DNA from: Chloroflexi bacterium bin20
GTDB taxonomy: Bacteria; Chloroflexota; Anaerolineae; Aggregatilineales; Phototrophicaceae
Assembly: GCA_002238485.1 (NCBI GenBank)
Contig: MPMG01000002.1
Coordinates: forward strand, 178,689 to 242,688
Direction: 5' to 3'
DNA length: 64,000 nucleotides
Shown: piece by piece, positions 24,328 through 33,616 of the stretch
Position numbering within the stretch: position 1 is the first letter of the stretch
Layout of the letters: the number at the start of each line of letters is the position of its first letter
Position numbers and translations under genes: made by a program
The notes under the pieces: generated by a model
The model's database searches: none
What the model saw: only the letters and a program-made list of their open reading frames with translations
Told to the model about the DNA's origin: nothing

Positions 24328-26565
24328 ATGCATCGCAGCAAGCGCTTTGACCTGCTGGCGCAGCGCGATATCAACAAAGAGACCTTCGTCGAGCCCTGGC
24401 CAGAAGCCGGCTTGATAGTCGCTGACAGCCCCTACGACCCCGCGCCAAGCCTGACCATGCGCGACGGCCTCGTGCAGGAGATGGATGGCAGGCCCCACGA
24501 AGACTTTGACGCGCTGGACCGCTTCATCGTTTCTCATGCGCTCGACCTCGATATCGCGCCCGAAGCCATGGCGCTGCCGGCGCAGGACTATGCGCGCATG
24601 CTGGCCGATATCAATGTTCCGCGCGCGACAATCGCCCGGCTGGTGGCTGGCTGCACCCCGGCCAAGCTCTGCGAAATCATGCGCCACATGTCCGTGCTGG
24701 AGATGATGATGGGCTTGGCGAAGATGCGCATCCGCCGCAGGCCCGCCAACCAAGCCCATGTCACCAATTGGCGCGAACACCCAGCGCTGCTGGCAGCCGA
24801 TGCGGCCGAAGCGGCTTTGCGGGGTTTCGCTGAGGTAGAAACGACCGTGCGGGTGGCCCGTTCTGCTCCCTTGTGCGCGCTGGCTATCCTCGTGGGCACA
24901 CAGACCGGGCGTCCCGGCGTGCTGACGCAGTGCTCTGTCGAAGAGTCGCTGGGTTTGCGCCTGGCTATGAAAGGGCTGACCAGCTATGCCGAGACCTTGT
25001 CTGTCTATGGCACCGAGCAGACCTTCACCGATGGCGATGACAGTCCCTGGTCGAAAGCATTTTTGGCATCGGCCTATGCCTCGCGCGGCGTGAAAATCCG
25101 CTTCACCAGTGGCACGGGCAGCGAAGCCCTGATGGGACGCGCCGAGCAAAAATCCATGCTCTATCTGGAAGCGCGCTGCTTGCTGCTGGTCAAGGGCGCG
25201 GGCAGCCAAGGCGTGCAGAATGGCTCCATTTCCTGCATTGCCTTGCCCGAGTCGCTGCCCGGCGGCGTGCGCGCTGTGCTGGCAGAGAACCTGCTGGCAG
25301 CCATGCTGGGTTTGGAAGTGGCGGCCGGCAATGACGCCTTGGCCTCGCATTCCAGCATTCGCAAAACTGCCAAGCTGATGCTGCAATTCATCCCCGGCGC
25401 CGATTTCATATTCAGCGGCTACAGCGCCATCCCCAAGCGCGACAACCTCTTCGGTGGCGGCAACTTCGATGCCGAAGATTTTGACGACTACAATGTGTTG
25501 CAGCGCGATATGCAGATCGACGGTGGCCTGCGTCCCATCCGCGAAGATGAAGCGCTGGCGGTGCGCAAAAAAGCGGCGCGCGCCATTCAAGCCGTCTATG
25601 CCGAGCTGGGCTTGCCGGCCATAAGCGAGGTCGAGGTCGAAGCGGCGACCGTGGCGCACAGCAGCGATGACATGCCCGCTCGGGATATCCTGCCCGACCT
25701 GGCTGCGGCAGACAACTTTCTGAACGGCGAATCAGACTTCGTGGCGGTGATCCGCGCCTTGCAGAATACCGGATTCAGCGATATCGCCGACAACATCCTG
25801 GAGATGGGTCGGCAGCGCATCGCCAGCGATTATTTGCAGCCTTCCGCCATCTTCGATGCCGATTTTCGGGTGCGCAGCGCCATCAACGACGCCAACGATT
25901 ACACAGGTCCGGGCAGCGGTTATCGCGTGGGCGGGCAGCGCTGGAACGACATGCAAGCCATCCCCCAAGCGCAGTCGCCAGCTGGCTTCGTGCAGCCGCA
26001 TCTGGGCAGTCCCATCAGCCGCCTGGTCGAGTTGGGCGCCGCGGCAAAGGGCACACAGCAAGAAGTCGTGCTGGCGCTGGGACCCGCTTTCGGACGCGCA
26101 ATGGGCTTCACCATCGGCGGCCTGGCGCACGACGAGGTGTTAAAAGCCCTGCTGACGGGCATCGCCGGCGAAGGCGGATTGGCGCGGCTTGTGCGCGTCT
26201 ATCATTCATCGGATTGCGCGGCTATCGGCTATGTCGGCGCGCGGCTCAGCGGCAGCGGCATCGGCATTGGCCTGCAATCGCGCGGCACGGCGGTCATTCA
26301 TCAGCGCGACCTGGCGCCCTTGAACAACCTGGAACTCTTTCCGCAGTCGCCCAGCCTGAGCCTAGAGACGTATGAGCAGATCGGTCGCAATGCGGCGCGC
26401 TATGCCCTGGGGCGTTCCGCGCAGCCAGTCGCCGTCAAGATCGACAACGGGGCGCGCTTGCGGCTCATCGTGAAGACAGCCCTGCTGCACCGCCGCGAAA
26501 CAGACGAAGTGCGGCCGGAAACGCCGCCTCAGGAATTGCGCTATGATTGGGAGCCTGCCCTGTGA
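24328..26565 (+). CDS. B12-type propanediol/glycerol dehydratase, large and medium subunits fused
   Basis: 745 residues. The N-terminal part (to about residue 560) aligns with PduC/DhaB1 from its first residues (RSKRFDLLAQRDIN) through VNGSIS-like and FTSGTGSEALMG blocks to the C-terminal DYTGPGSGYR. The remainder matches the medium subunit PduD/DhaB2 (EVVLALGPAFG, TIGGLAHDEV, LSGSGIGIGLQS, VIHQRDLAPL, TYEQIGRNAARYA). In enterobacteria these are separate genes; fusion is known in some Actinobacteria. The enzyme converts 1,2-diols to aldehydes with adenosylcobalamin. ATG 24328 follows GAGGAG by nine bases. No reactivating factor or microcompartment shell gene is in the window. Confidence 0.92.
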   Translation: MHRSKRFDLLAQRDINKETFVEPWPEAGLIVADSPYDPAPSLTMRDGLVQEMDGRPHEDFDALDRFIVSHALDLDIAPEAMALPAQDYARMLADINVPRATIARLVAGCTPAKLCEIMRHMSVLEMMMGLAKMRIRRRPANQAHVTNWREHPALLAADAAEAALRGFAEVETTVRVARSAPLCALAILVGTQTGRPGVLTQCSVEESLGLRLAMKGLTSYAETLSVYGTEQTFTDGDDSPWSKAFLASAYASRGVKIRFTSGTGSEALMGRAEQKSMLYLEARCLLLVKGAGSQGVQNGSISCIALPESLPGGVRAVLAENLLAAMLGLEVAAGNDALASHSSIRKTAKLMLQFIPGADFIFSGYSAIPKRDNLFGGGNFDAEDFDDYNVLQRDMQIDGGLRPIREDEALAVRKKAARAIQAVYAELGLPAISEVEVEAATVAHSSDDMPARDILPDLAAADNFLNGESDFVAVIRALQNTGFSDIADNILEMGRQRIASDYLQPSAIFDADFRVRSAINDANDYTGPGSGYRVGGQRWNDMQAIPQAQSPAGFVQPHLGSPISRLVELGAAAKGTQQEVVLALGPAFGRAMGFTIGGLAHDEVLKALLTGIAGEGGLARLVRVYHSSDCAAIGYVGARLSGSGIGIGLQSRGTAVIHQRDLAPLNNLELFPQSPSLSLETYEQIGRNAARYALGRSAQPVAVKIDNGARLRLIVKTALLHRRETDEVRPETPPQELRYDWEPAL

Positions 26566-26963
26566 GCCAATATCCCCTGCGCGAACATGCCGCCGAGAAA
26601 CTGCGGGCCCACAGCGGTCGCCCCCTGCATGAGATCAGCGCTGAAGCTGTGGCTGCGGGCGAAATTAGCGGCGCCGACCTGCGCACCCACGCCGATACCC
26701 TGCGCCAGCAAGCCGATATCGCCCAGGCCAATGGCTTCCCACAACTGGCGAATAACCTGCTGCGCGCCGCCGAGCTCACCGATGTGCCCAATGACGAGCT
26801 GCTGCGCATATACGACACGCTGCGCCCAGAACGGGCCAATTACTCCGAGTTGCTGCGCCTGGCTGATTATCTGGAAGCGAGTTATGGCGCGCGCGAAAAT
26901 GCCGAATTCATCCGCGAGGCAGCCGCTGTCTACCGCGAGCGAAATCTGCTGCGCCGGGCTTAG
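26562..26963 (+). CDS. Propanediol/glycerol dehydratase small subunit
   Basis: 133 residues, GTG start overlapping the stop of the fused subunit by four bases. It matches PduE/DhaB3: YPLREHAAEKL, GRPLHEIS, then ADTLRQQADIA, NDELLRIYDTLRP and YRERNLLRR. It completes the dehydratase heteromer. A shorter N-terminus than enterobacterial PduE fits an enzyme that is not targeted into a microcompartment. Confidence 0.92.
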   Translation: MSQYPLREHAAEKLRAHSGRPLHEISAEAVAAGEISGADLRTHADTLRQQADIAQANGFPQLANNLLRAAELTDVPNDELLRIYDTLRPERANYSELLRLADYLEASYGARENAEFIREAAAVYRERNLLRRA

Positions 26964-26969
26964 TCCCCG

Positions 26970-27030
26970 TTTGCTTGGGCGAGCCTCGCCCCTACGCCAG
27001 TCTTACAATCTCTGTGCGCTCTGTGGTAAA
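26970..27030. repeat. Dispersed repeats: TCGCCCCTAC end and CTCTGTG run
   Basis: GGGCGAGCCTCGCCCCTACG followed by AATCTCTGTGCGCTCTGTGG. Both belong to families found elsewhere in the window and lie between the dehydratase and the enolase-superfamily gene. Confidence 0.55.
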
Positions 27031-27066
27031 AAAAGATGGGACATTCGACCATTCAAGATATTGCCC

Positions 27067-28347
27067 ATGAGCGCACAATCCCTCGAATCCAACATCAACA
27101 CGCACAGCCGCCCGACCGACCTGCGCATCACTGACTTGCGCATTGTCAACTTACGCGCGCTTCCCTTTGATGTGACGTTGCTGCGGCTCGATACCAACCA
27201 GGGCATCAGCGGCTATGGAGAAGTGCGCGATGGCGCCAGCGCCTCGTATGCCCTGCTGTTGAAATCGCGCTTGCTGGGCGAAAATCCCTGCAATATCGAC
27301 AAGCTCTTCCGCAAAATCAAACAATTTGGTTTTCACGGGCGGCAAGGCGGCGGCGTCTGTGGTGTAGAGATGGCGCTCTTCGATCTGGCGGGCAAAGCCT
27401 ATGGTGTGCCTGCCTATCAGCTGGCAGGCGGCAAATTCCGCGACAACGTGCTGATTTATTGCGACACCGACACAGTGCCCAATGGTCGGCAAATGGGCGA
27501 ACGGCTGCGGCAGCGCATGGATGCTGGCTTCAAATTCCTCAAGATGGACCTGGGCATCGGCTTGCTGCGCGGCAGGCCGGGCGCGCTTTCGGCTGCCCCG
27601 CACATGCACGATCTGCCTGGTGTCATGCACCCGTTCAAAGGCATCCAGATCACGGGGCGCGGCATCGATTTCATGGTCGACTATGTGCGGCAGGCGCGCG
27701 ATGTCATTGGCTACGAAATCCCGCTGGCTGTCGACCACTTCGGCCATATCACGCTGGAGTCTTGCATACGGCTGGGGCAAGCGCTCGACCCCTTCTCGTT
27801 GGCCTGGCTGGAAGACATGCTGCCCTGGCAGCTGACCGAGCAATATCGACAGCTAAAAGCAACGCTGCGCACGCCGCTGTGCACGGGCGAAGACATTTAT
27901 CTGAAAGAAGGTTTTCTGCCGCTGCTGCAAGCCGGCGCGGTATCGGTGATTCATCCCGACCTGGCCACATCGGGCGGCATCATGGAGACCAAGAAGATCG
28001 GCGATCTCGCGCAGGATTATGGCGTCGCCATGGCCATGCACTTCGCCGGTTCGCCTGTTTCTTTCCTCGCCAATGTGCATTGCGCCGCCGCCACCGAAAA
28101 CTTCTATGTGCTGGAGCATCACTCGGTGGACTTGCCCTGGTGGGAAGACCTCATTACTGGCATCAAAAAGCCGCTGGTAGTGGATGGTTATGCGCCCGTG
28201 CCCGAAGCGCCGGGGCTGGGCTTTGGCGATCTGAACGAAGCGGCAATCCGCGAGCATATGGACAAGCGCCCGGGCAAAGACACCGGCTACTTCGCGCCGA
28301 CCGATGCCTGGAACGAAGCGACATCCCACGACCGGCTGTGGAGCTAG
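27067..28347 (+). CDS. Enolase-superfamily sugar-acid dehydratase (mandelate-racemase group)
   Basis: 426 residues. Catalytic and metal positions can be placed: K159 and D161 (FLKMDLG), D223 (LAVDHFG), E249 (AWLED), E275 (CTGEDIY) and H325 (MHFAGSP). This matches the mandelate-racemase/acid-sugar-dehydratase side of the superfamily (D/E/E ligands, C-terminal His) and differs from the MLE-type protein at 7950. A dehydratase on an aldonate or related acid is likely. A long frame extending upstream to 26587 crosses the dehydratase gene in another frame and is not real. Confidence 0.88.
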   Translation: MSAQSLESNINTHSRPTDLRITDLRIVNLRALPFDVTLLRLDTNQGISGYGEVRDGASASYALLLKSRLLGENPCNIDKLFRKIKQFGFHGRQGGGVCGVEMALFDLAGKAYGVPAYQLAGGKFRDNVLIYCDTDTVPNGRQMGERLRQRMDAGFKFLKMDLGIGLLRGRPGALSAAPHMHDLPGVMHPFKGIQITGRGIDFMVDYVRQARDVIGYEIPLAVDHFGHITLESCIRLGQALDPFSLAWLEDMLPWQLTEQYRQLKATLRTPLCTGEDIYLKEGFLPLLQAGAVSVIHPDLATSGGIMETKKIGDLAQDYGVAMAMHFAGSPVSFLANVHCAAATENFYVLEHHSVDLPWWEDLITGIKKPLVVDGYAPVPEAPGLGFGDLNEAAIREHMDKRPGKDTGYFAPTDAWNEATSHDRLWS

Positions 28348-28361
28348 CATTGCGCCTGGAA

Positions 28362-29741
28362 CTACAACATCCCGCGTTCACGCAGGGCATCGCCGACAGC
28401 CCGCAAGTTACGCAGCTCGGCTTCTGAATAATTGCGAGAGATCATCACGCCGCTCGCGCCGCCATCCAAACCCGCCTGCAGTCCCGCGCGGATCTCTTGC
28501 GGGGTGATCGCTTTGCTCCTGCCGTGATGCCCCACGCCCACACCGATACCCGGATAGACCGGCTTGCCCGTCTCTTCAATCAAACGCGCTGTCCATTCCT
28601 TGACATAGTCCGGCTTGAAACCCGCCAGCGCAGCATCTTCGCGCCGGGCAGCGAAGCCGTCCAAGCCCAGCAGCCTGGCCAGCCCCTCATAAGCAGCATC
28701 GGGCGAGGCATCCGCCAGCACGCCAGCCTGCCACGAAGCCGCGAAATCGGCGAAGCGCGCCCCGGCCGGACTATGATAGAGCACAGGCTTGAACCAGTCG
28801 GCATAGGGCGCATAGGCTCTTTGGTCGTATTGCGCGCGCAGATAGGGATTGTAGGTGTTGATGACCTGCCAGATGCCCAAGCCGAATTCATAGGCAGGGT
28901 CGTAAAACTTGACCAAGCCCGCCAGCTCGCGGTAAAAGGCGTGGTGTGAATCCAGCCACAGCTTCTCCCACATCAGCACTTCGGGATGATGCAGCAGATG
29001 GCGCAACAGCAGGACGAAGACGCCATCTTTGGGGCGTTCTCCCGCGCGCACCCGCCGCAGCAAGTCGTCAATGGCGCGATACCCCGTCAGCGCCCGTTCC
29101 ACATCAATGCCGCGCGAACGAGCCTCGGCGACATAATAACGGTCGAAACCGGTGGAGCTGTCGCCGCGAAAAATGTCCATCAAGGGGCTTTGGCGCTCGA
29201 TGCCCCACAGGATGCCGCGCAGGTCGTGGTTGTTCAGCCAGTCGGCGAAGACCGAATGCCAAAATGCCTGGTAGTCCGGGTTCAGCAGCGACGGTCGCGT
29301 TGCCAAGCGCCCCAGGTGGTCGCGGTCGAGGAAGTGCTGGAAGCCAGGCTGCCAGATCGAGCGGATGGCCGAGCTGGATGTTTCGCAGTAATAGGTATAA
29401 ACCGCCATGCCGCGCCGCCGCGCCGCCGGGATGACATCAGCCAGGGTGTCGAAACCGGCGTAAAGCTCGTCCGGGGCAGCAAATTGATCCAGATGCGTGT
29501 TCGTGTAATAGCGCGGGTCGGGCTGATAAAAGCCGCCGCCGCGCAGGTTGTCCGTTTCTTGCACGCCATGATCGGGGAAGCCAAAAGCCGCCCGCCCGGC
29601 ATTGCCGATGCTCCAGCTGAGCGCCGAAATCAGTAGCGCGTTGACGCCAGCCGTCTCTTGCAAGATGTCCAGCACTTGTTCGACGCCTTCATCAATGAAG
29701 CTGATCGCGCCGATTTGGATGCCTACGAATGGTTGGGTCAT
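28362..29741 (-). CDS. Uncharacterised TIM-barrel-like protein (putative glycosidase-like)
   Basis: 459 residues, no signal peptide. The pattern of short strands (VGIQIGAISF, GMAVYTYYCET, GILWGIERQSPL, WFKPVLYH, KPVYPGIGVGVG, GASGVMISRNYSE) is that of a barrel such as the hypothetical glycoside hydrolase-like families, with many Trp/Tyr and Asp/Glu residues suited to carbohydrate binding. I do not recognise a defined family or catalytic pair. It lies tail-to-tail with the dehydratase gene and upstream of importer remnants. Confidence 0.65.
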   Translation of the reverse strand: MTQPFVGIQIGAISFIDEGVEQVLDILQETAGVNALLISALSWSIGNAGRAAFGFPDHGVQETDNLRGGGFYQPDPRYYTNTHLDQFAAPDELYAGFDTLADVIPAARRRGMAVYTYYCETSSSAIRSIWQPGFQHFLDRDHLGRLATRPSLLNPDYQAFWHSVFADWLNNHDLRGILWGIERQSPLMDIFRGDSSTGFDRYYVAEARSRGIDVERALTGYRAIDDLLRRVRAGERPKDGVFVLLLRHLLHHPEVLMWEKLWLDSHHAFYRELAGLVKFYDPAYEFGLGIWQVINTYNPYLRAQYDQRAYAPYADWFKPVLYHSPAGARFADFAASWQAGVLADASPDAAYEGLARLLGLDGFAARREDAALAGFKPDYVKEWTARLIEETGKPVYPGIGVGVGHHGRSKAITPQEIRAGLQAGLDGGASGVMISRNYSEAELRNLRAVGDALRERGML

Positions 29742-29761
29742 TTTCTATCCCCTTGGTCTTC

Positions 29762-29850
29762 CTACACAGCCCCACGCAGTCTCGGGTCGAGGAAGTCGCG
29801 CAGCCAGTCGCCCAGGATGTTCAGCGACAGCACAGTCAGCATGATCGCCA
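29762..29850 (-). pseudogene. Remnant of a dipeptide-type ABC permease (DppC C-terminus)
   Basis: Reading from about 29850 gives RLAIMLTVLSLNILGDWLRD and then FLDPRLRGAV before a TAG at 29762, the highly conserved end of DppC/OppC permeases. Nothing of the earlier protein is left. Confidence 0.75.
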
Positions 29851-29880
29851 GCCTGATTGCGCGGACTGGAGGAGGTTGCT

Positions 29881-30369
29881 TTACATCGCCAGTGTGGCGT
29901 TGTAGACGATAATCTGCTCGTCGCGGCGCGCTTGCCAGTCGACGCGGTTGCTGACGCCATAGAAATCTGGCTGGAAGTAGAGGAAGAGCCAGAGCGGGTC
30001 GTTGTACATGACCTCGAGCATGGCGTTGACGATGCTCTACGTCTCCTCTGCTGTCAGCGCCGGGTCAGCCAATGTTTCGCGCAGGGCGAACCACTCGGGG
30101 TTGGACCACTCGGTGTAATTGGTCGCGCCGGTGGGCGTGGAGATGTCTGCCATGTCGTACTGGGCGTTCCAGGTGCCGCCGCCCGTGCCAACAAAGTAGA
30201 GCGGACCGACATTGTGCTGGCGCAGCGCCGGCACGAATTCCTAGCCGTCGGTGTCGACGCTTTGGGCGATGACCAGGGTGCTGTCGTCTGGCCCGGGCGC
30301 CTGGGCGCTGATGGCGGCGCTCACAGCCAAGATGGCAGCGAGTACAAGCAGCAAGCGAAGCAATTTCAT
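29881..30369 (-). pseudogene. Remnant of a family-5 ABC substrate-binding protein
   Basis: From ATG 30369 (upstream GAGGGA) it reads a signal peptide MKLLRLLLVLAAILAVSAAI ending SAQ-APG, then TLVIAQSVDTDG followed by TAG. After this it continues in the same frame with EFVPALRQHNVGPLY, WFALRETLADPALTAEET, a second TAG, and the family-5 ending LEVMYNDPLWLFLYFQPDFY, WQARRDEQI, TLAM. Most of the middle is deleted. Both stops are TAG, consistent with CAG to TAG changes. With the DppC remnant this is a dead dipeptide-type importer. Confidence 0.85.
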
Positions 30370-30499
30370 AGTGATTCCCTCTCATGTTTTTTCTGCGAAA
30401 CATGCATGGTTAAGAGGCTTGGCCAGGTTCTTTCGATACCCGCCTCCTTTTTTCTGCAACGATCTCGCTTCGCTACTTCTGCGCTGGAAAAAAACTCGA

Positions 30500-31522
30500 C
30501 TAGTCTGCCGGCAGCATATCGCTGATCGCAACAGCCACGCCAGTCTGGCTGGACTTGATGCAGGCGGCCAGCATCGCCAGCGAAAACAGATGATCGCGCC
30601 CACTGCATTCCAGCGGCTCGGCATCCTGCACATGATCGACGAAGGCGCTCAGCAGCGCGCGCGTCTCGCTGATCCAGCGTTCGTGCGGCGGCAATGGAAC
30701 TGGCGTCAGCGCACTGTCATCGCGGCGAGCATAACTCAATGCGCCGAATTGCTCTCGCTGCGTGATGATACCCAAGCTGCAATCGGTTCGCCACTCAAAG
30801 CCCGGCGCTGCCCAGTTTCCCTGCCAGGCACCTTGATAATTGACGCGCAGCCCGCCCGCAAATTCAAACAGCGCCGAGACATTGCTGTCGTCCGCGTACA
30901 TGCTCCAGCCAGGATTCCAGGTCTGACACATGACATGCAGCGGCTCGCGCTCGTAGACATGGCGCATCAGGTCGAAATGATGGATGGACTGCTCCCACAA
31001 CATGGGCTGATCCATGCGCAGCGGATACTTGTTGAGGTCGGGTCGCTGTCCGTCTCGCCAGCGCTCATAGGTAAAACGGGCGAATTCGGCATCGCCCACC
31101 GTCCTGTCTGCCAGCAGCTTCTTGATCGCCATCGTGACGGGCAGGTAGCGGAAGTTCAGCCCGACCATCAGCGCAACGCCGCCTGCTTCGGCAATCTGCA
31201 CGAGTCGCAGCGCTTCGGACAGGGACAGCGCCAACGGCTTCTCGATGAGCATGGGCAGTCCACGCGCGGCAGCCGCCTGCACGATGGCGTCGCGTCCAGT
31301 TGGCGGGTTAGCCAGCACGAGCGCGTCGATGTCGTCCAGCGCGCGCAGGGCGTCTGTCACGGCGGGGAAGGCGCGACGATCTTCAAAGTCGGCTTTGGCG
31401 CGATTCAAGGCAGCGGGGTCGGGGTCGACAATGGCGGCGAGTTGGCAGCGCGGCTCTTGCAGGATGACTTGCGCCCAGTGCCGTCCGCGCACGCCGAGTC
31501 CAGCCAGCAGCAATTTTAGCAT
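30500..31522 (-). CDS. Gfo/Idh/MocA-family oxidoreductase
   Basis: 340 residues starting at MLKLLLAGLGVRGRHW (31522). Rossmann motif GLGVRG, then LIEKPLALSLSEA (EKP signature) and the C-terminal domain. Sugar or inositol dehydrogenase-like; substrate unknown. Its ATG faces the MoeA-PBP gene (31653) across a 130-base divergent gap. Confidence 0.9.
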   Translation of the reverse strand: MLKLLLAGLGVRGRHWAQVILQEPRCQLAAIVDPDPAALNRAKADFEDRRAFPAVTDALRALDDIDALVLANPPTGRDAIVQAAAARGLPMLIEKPLALSLSEALRLVQIAEAGGVALMVGLNFRYLPVTMAIKKLLADRTVGDAEFARFTYERWRDGQRPDLNKYPLRMDQPMLWEQSIHHFDLMRHVYEREPLHVMCQTWNPGWSMYADDSNVSALFEFAGGLRVNYQGAWQGNWAAPGFEWRTDCSLGIITQREQFGALSYARRDDSALTPVPLPPHERWISETRALLSAFVDHVQDAEPLECSGRDHLFSLAMLAACIKSSQTGVAVAISDMLPAD

Positions 31523-31652
31523 GCCTGCATTTGACCGCAGCACAGATGAAATAGATAGGGATGACCTTGTGGCGAGGCGGATTCGTTCTTGGGCAAGGGA
31601 GCGCGTGTGGAAGCAATTTGAATCCACACGCCAACTATGCTTAAATGCCAGC

Positions 31653-33569
31653 ATGCCCAAACGCCATATCTACCTCACCGATATCCCGCTGGACGAGGCG
31701 CGCGCGACCCTGCAAGCAGCGCTGCAAGCCGCCAACGCCGCGCAGCCCATGCCCGCCGAGCGCATCCCCTTGGCGCAGGCGCTGGGCAGGGTTACAGCGC
31801 AGCCCGTGCAAGCCATTCGCTCATCGCCACATTTTCACTGCGCGGCCATGGATGGCTATGCCCTGCGCGCAGACAGCACGATCTCGGCGCGGGAAACGCA
31901 ACCCCTGCGGCTGCGGCTGGGCGACGACGCCTTCGCGGTCAACACGGGCGATCCCCTGCCCGCCGATACCAACGCCGTCATCATGATTGAGCATGTCAAC
32001 CAGGACCATGACGACAGCTTGCTGATCTATGCTGCGGTCTCGCCCTGGCAGCATGTGCGTCTGATGGGCGAAGACATCGTGACCACCGAAACCGTGCTGC
32101 AAGTCAACCATGTCCTGCGTCCGGTCGATTTGGGCGCGCTGGCTGGCTGTGGCCATGCGCAGGTGGCTGTGCGACGGCGGCCGCATGTGCGCATTATCCC
32201 CACCGGTGGCGAACTGCTGCCCTACGATCAAAAGCCAGGTCGTGGACAACTGACTGAGTACAACAGCCTGATGCTCGCCGCGCAGATCGAGCAAGCGGGC
32301 GGGGCAGCCAGCATCGGCGACATCATCGGCGACAACCCGGCGGCATTGACAGCTGCGCTGCAATCGGCGCTGGACGCTGAGCCACAACTGGTTCTGCTGC
32401 TTTCCGGTTCATCGGCGGGCGCGCAGGACTTCAGCGCAGACGCCATATCGCGGCTTGGCGAAGTGCTGGTGCATGGCATCGCAGTGCGCCCGGGCCACCC
32501 GGTCATCATCGGCATGGCGCAGGACCTGCCCATCATTGGCGTGCCTGGCTACCCCGTCAGCGCAGCATTAACTGGCGAGCTGCTGATTTTGCCGTTGATC
32601 CGCCAATGGCTGGGATTGACGCCGCCGCAAGCCAGCCAGGTCGAGGCGGTTTCGACGCAGAAGATCGCTTCGCCGCTGGGCGATGACGATTATGTGCGCG
32701 TGGCGCTGGCGGAACTCGACGGACAACTGCAAGCGACGCCGCTGGGACGAGGCGCGGGCGTGATCACCTCGCTGGTGCGGGCGGACGGGCTGGCGCATAT
32801 CCCGCGCTTTCATGAAGGCGTGGACCGCGGCGGCAAATTGCCAGTGGCGCTGCTGCGACATCGGCAAGAGATCCAGCAGAGCCTCATGATGATGGGCAGT
32901 CATGACCCGATGCTGGATCTGCTGGCGACGCATCTGCGGCTGCGCGCTGGCGGACGGCTGGTATCGGTCAATGTCGGTTCGCTGGGTGGCTTGCTGGCGC
33001 TGCGGCGGGGCGAAGCGCATCTGGCTGGCGCCCATCTCTTCGATCCCGAGACTGGTAGCTACAACACGAGCTTTGTGCGGCGCTATCTGCGCGAAAAGCC
33101 CGTGCAGCTGGTCACTTTCGCCCATCGCGAGCAAGGGCTGATGCTGGCGTCAGGCAATCCGCTAGGCATTCAGTCGATAGGCGATCTGCGCCGGGCGCGC
33201 TACATCAATCGTCAACGCGGGGCGGGCACGCGCGTGCTGCTGGATTATCTGTTGGCGCGGCAGGGCATCGACCCCAAAGAAGTGGCCGGCTATGAACACG
33301 AGGAGCACAATCATTTGGCGGTGGCGGCGGCAGTGGCCGATGGCATCGGCGATTGTGGCATGGGTCTGCGCGGCGCGGCCGAGGCGCTAGACTTGGAATT
33401 CGTCGGGCTGGTCTGGGAGCGCTTCGACCTGGCGATACTCCAGCGATTCCTAGAGACTAAGCCCATGCAGGCGCTGCTGGAAACCCTGCGTGACGAGGCA
33501 TTCCGAGACGACCTGGGCGCGCAAAGCGGCTATCGCAGCGACGAAACGGGCAAACTCCTAATCCGCTGA
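31653..33569 (+). CDS. Molybdopterin molybdenumtransferase MoeA fused to a PBP-like ligand domain
   Basis: 638 residues. The N-terminal 400 or so are MoeA: FHCAAMDGYALRA, NTGDPLPADTNAVIMIEHV, IIPTGGELL, LLLSGSSAGAQDF and GVPGYPVSA. The C-terminal 230 residues form a periplasmic-binding-like domain (GSHDPMLDLLATHL, VNVGSLGGLLALRRGEAHLA, RQRGAGTRVLLDYLL, GIGDCGMGLRGAAEAL) typical of ModE/LysR-associated molybdate proteins. MoeA inserts molybdenum into molybdopterin; the fused domain may sense molybdate or bind a cofactor intermediate. This fusion is known in several phyla. No molybdoenzyme gene is nearby. Confidence 0.9.
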   Translation: MPKRHIYLTDIPLDEARATLQAALQAANAAQPMPAERIPLAQALGRVTAQPVQAIRSSPHFHCAAMDGYALRADSTISARETQPLRLRLGDDAFAVNTGDPLPADTNAVIMIEHVNQDHDDSLLIYAAVSPWQHVRLMGEDIVTTETVLQVNHVLRPVDLGALAGCGHAQVAVRRRPHVRIIPTGGELLPYDQKPGRGQLTEYNSLMLAAQIEQAGGAASIGDIIGDNPAALTAALQSALDAEPQLVLLLSGSSAGAQDFSADAISRLGEVLVHGIAVRPGHPVIIGMAQDLPIIGVPGYPVSAALTGELLILPLIRQWLGLTPPQASQVEAVSTQKIASPLGDDDYVRVALAELDGQLQATPLGRGAGVITSLVRADGLAHIPRFHEGVDRGGKLPVALLRHRQEIQQSLMMMGSHDPMLDLLATHLRLRAGGRLVSVNVGSLGGLLALRRGEAHLAGAHLFDPETGSYNTSFVRRYLREKPVQLVTFAHREQGLMLASGNPLGIQSIGDLRRARYINRQRGAGTRVLLDYLLARQGIDPKEVAGYEHEEHNHLAVAAAVADGIGDCGMGLRGAAEALDLEFVGLVWERFDLAILQRFLETKPMQALLETLRDEAFRDDLGAQSGYRSDETGKLLIR

Positions 33570-33616
33570 GCCCCCATCGACCCCTGTTTCAGGTTGTTCC
33601 CTCATTTTGGCGGGTC

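Noticed and set aside
24328-26963. Bacterial microcompartment (Pdu) locus
   Set aside because: Only the dehydratase subunits are present; no shell, reactivase or aldehyde/alcohol dehydrogenase genes of the Pdu type are seen.
29881-30369. Amber codon recoding in the binding-protein remnant
   Set aside because: Two in-frame TAG codons might suggest recoding, but most of the protein is deleted, the neighbouring permease is also a fragment, and intact genes in the window use TAG as a normal stop.
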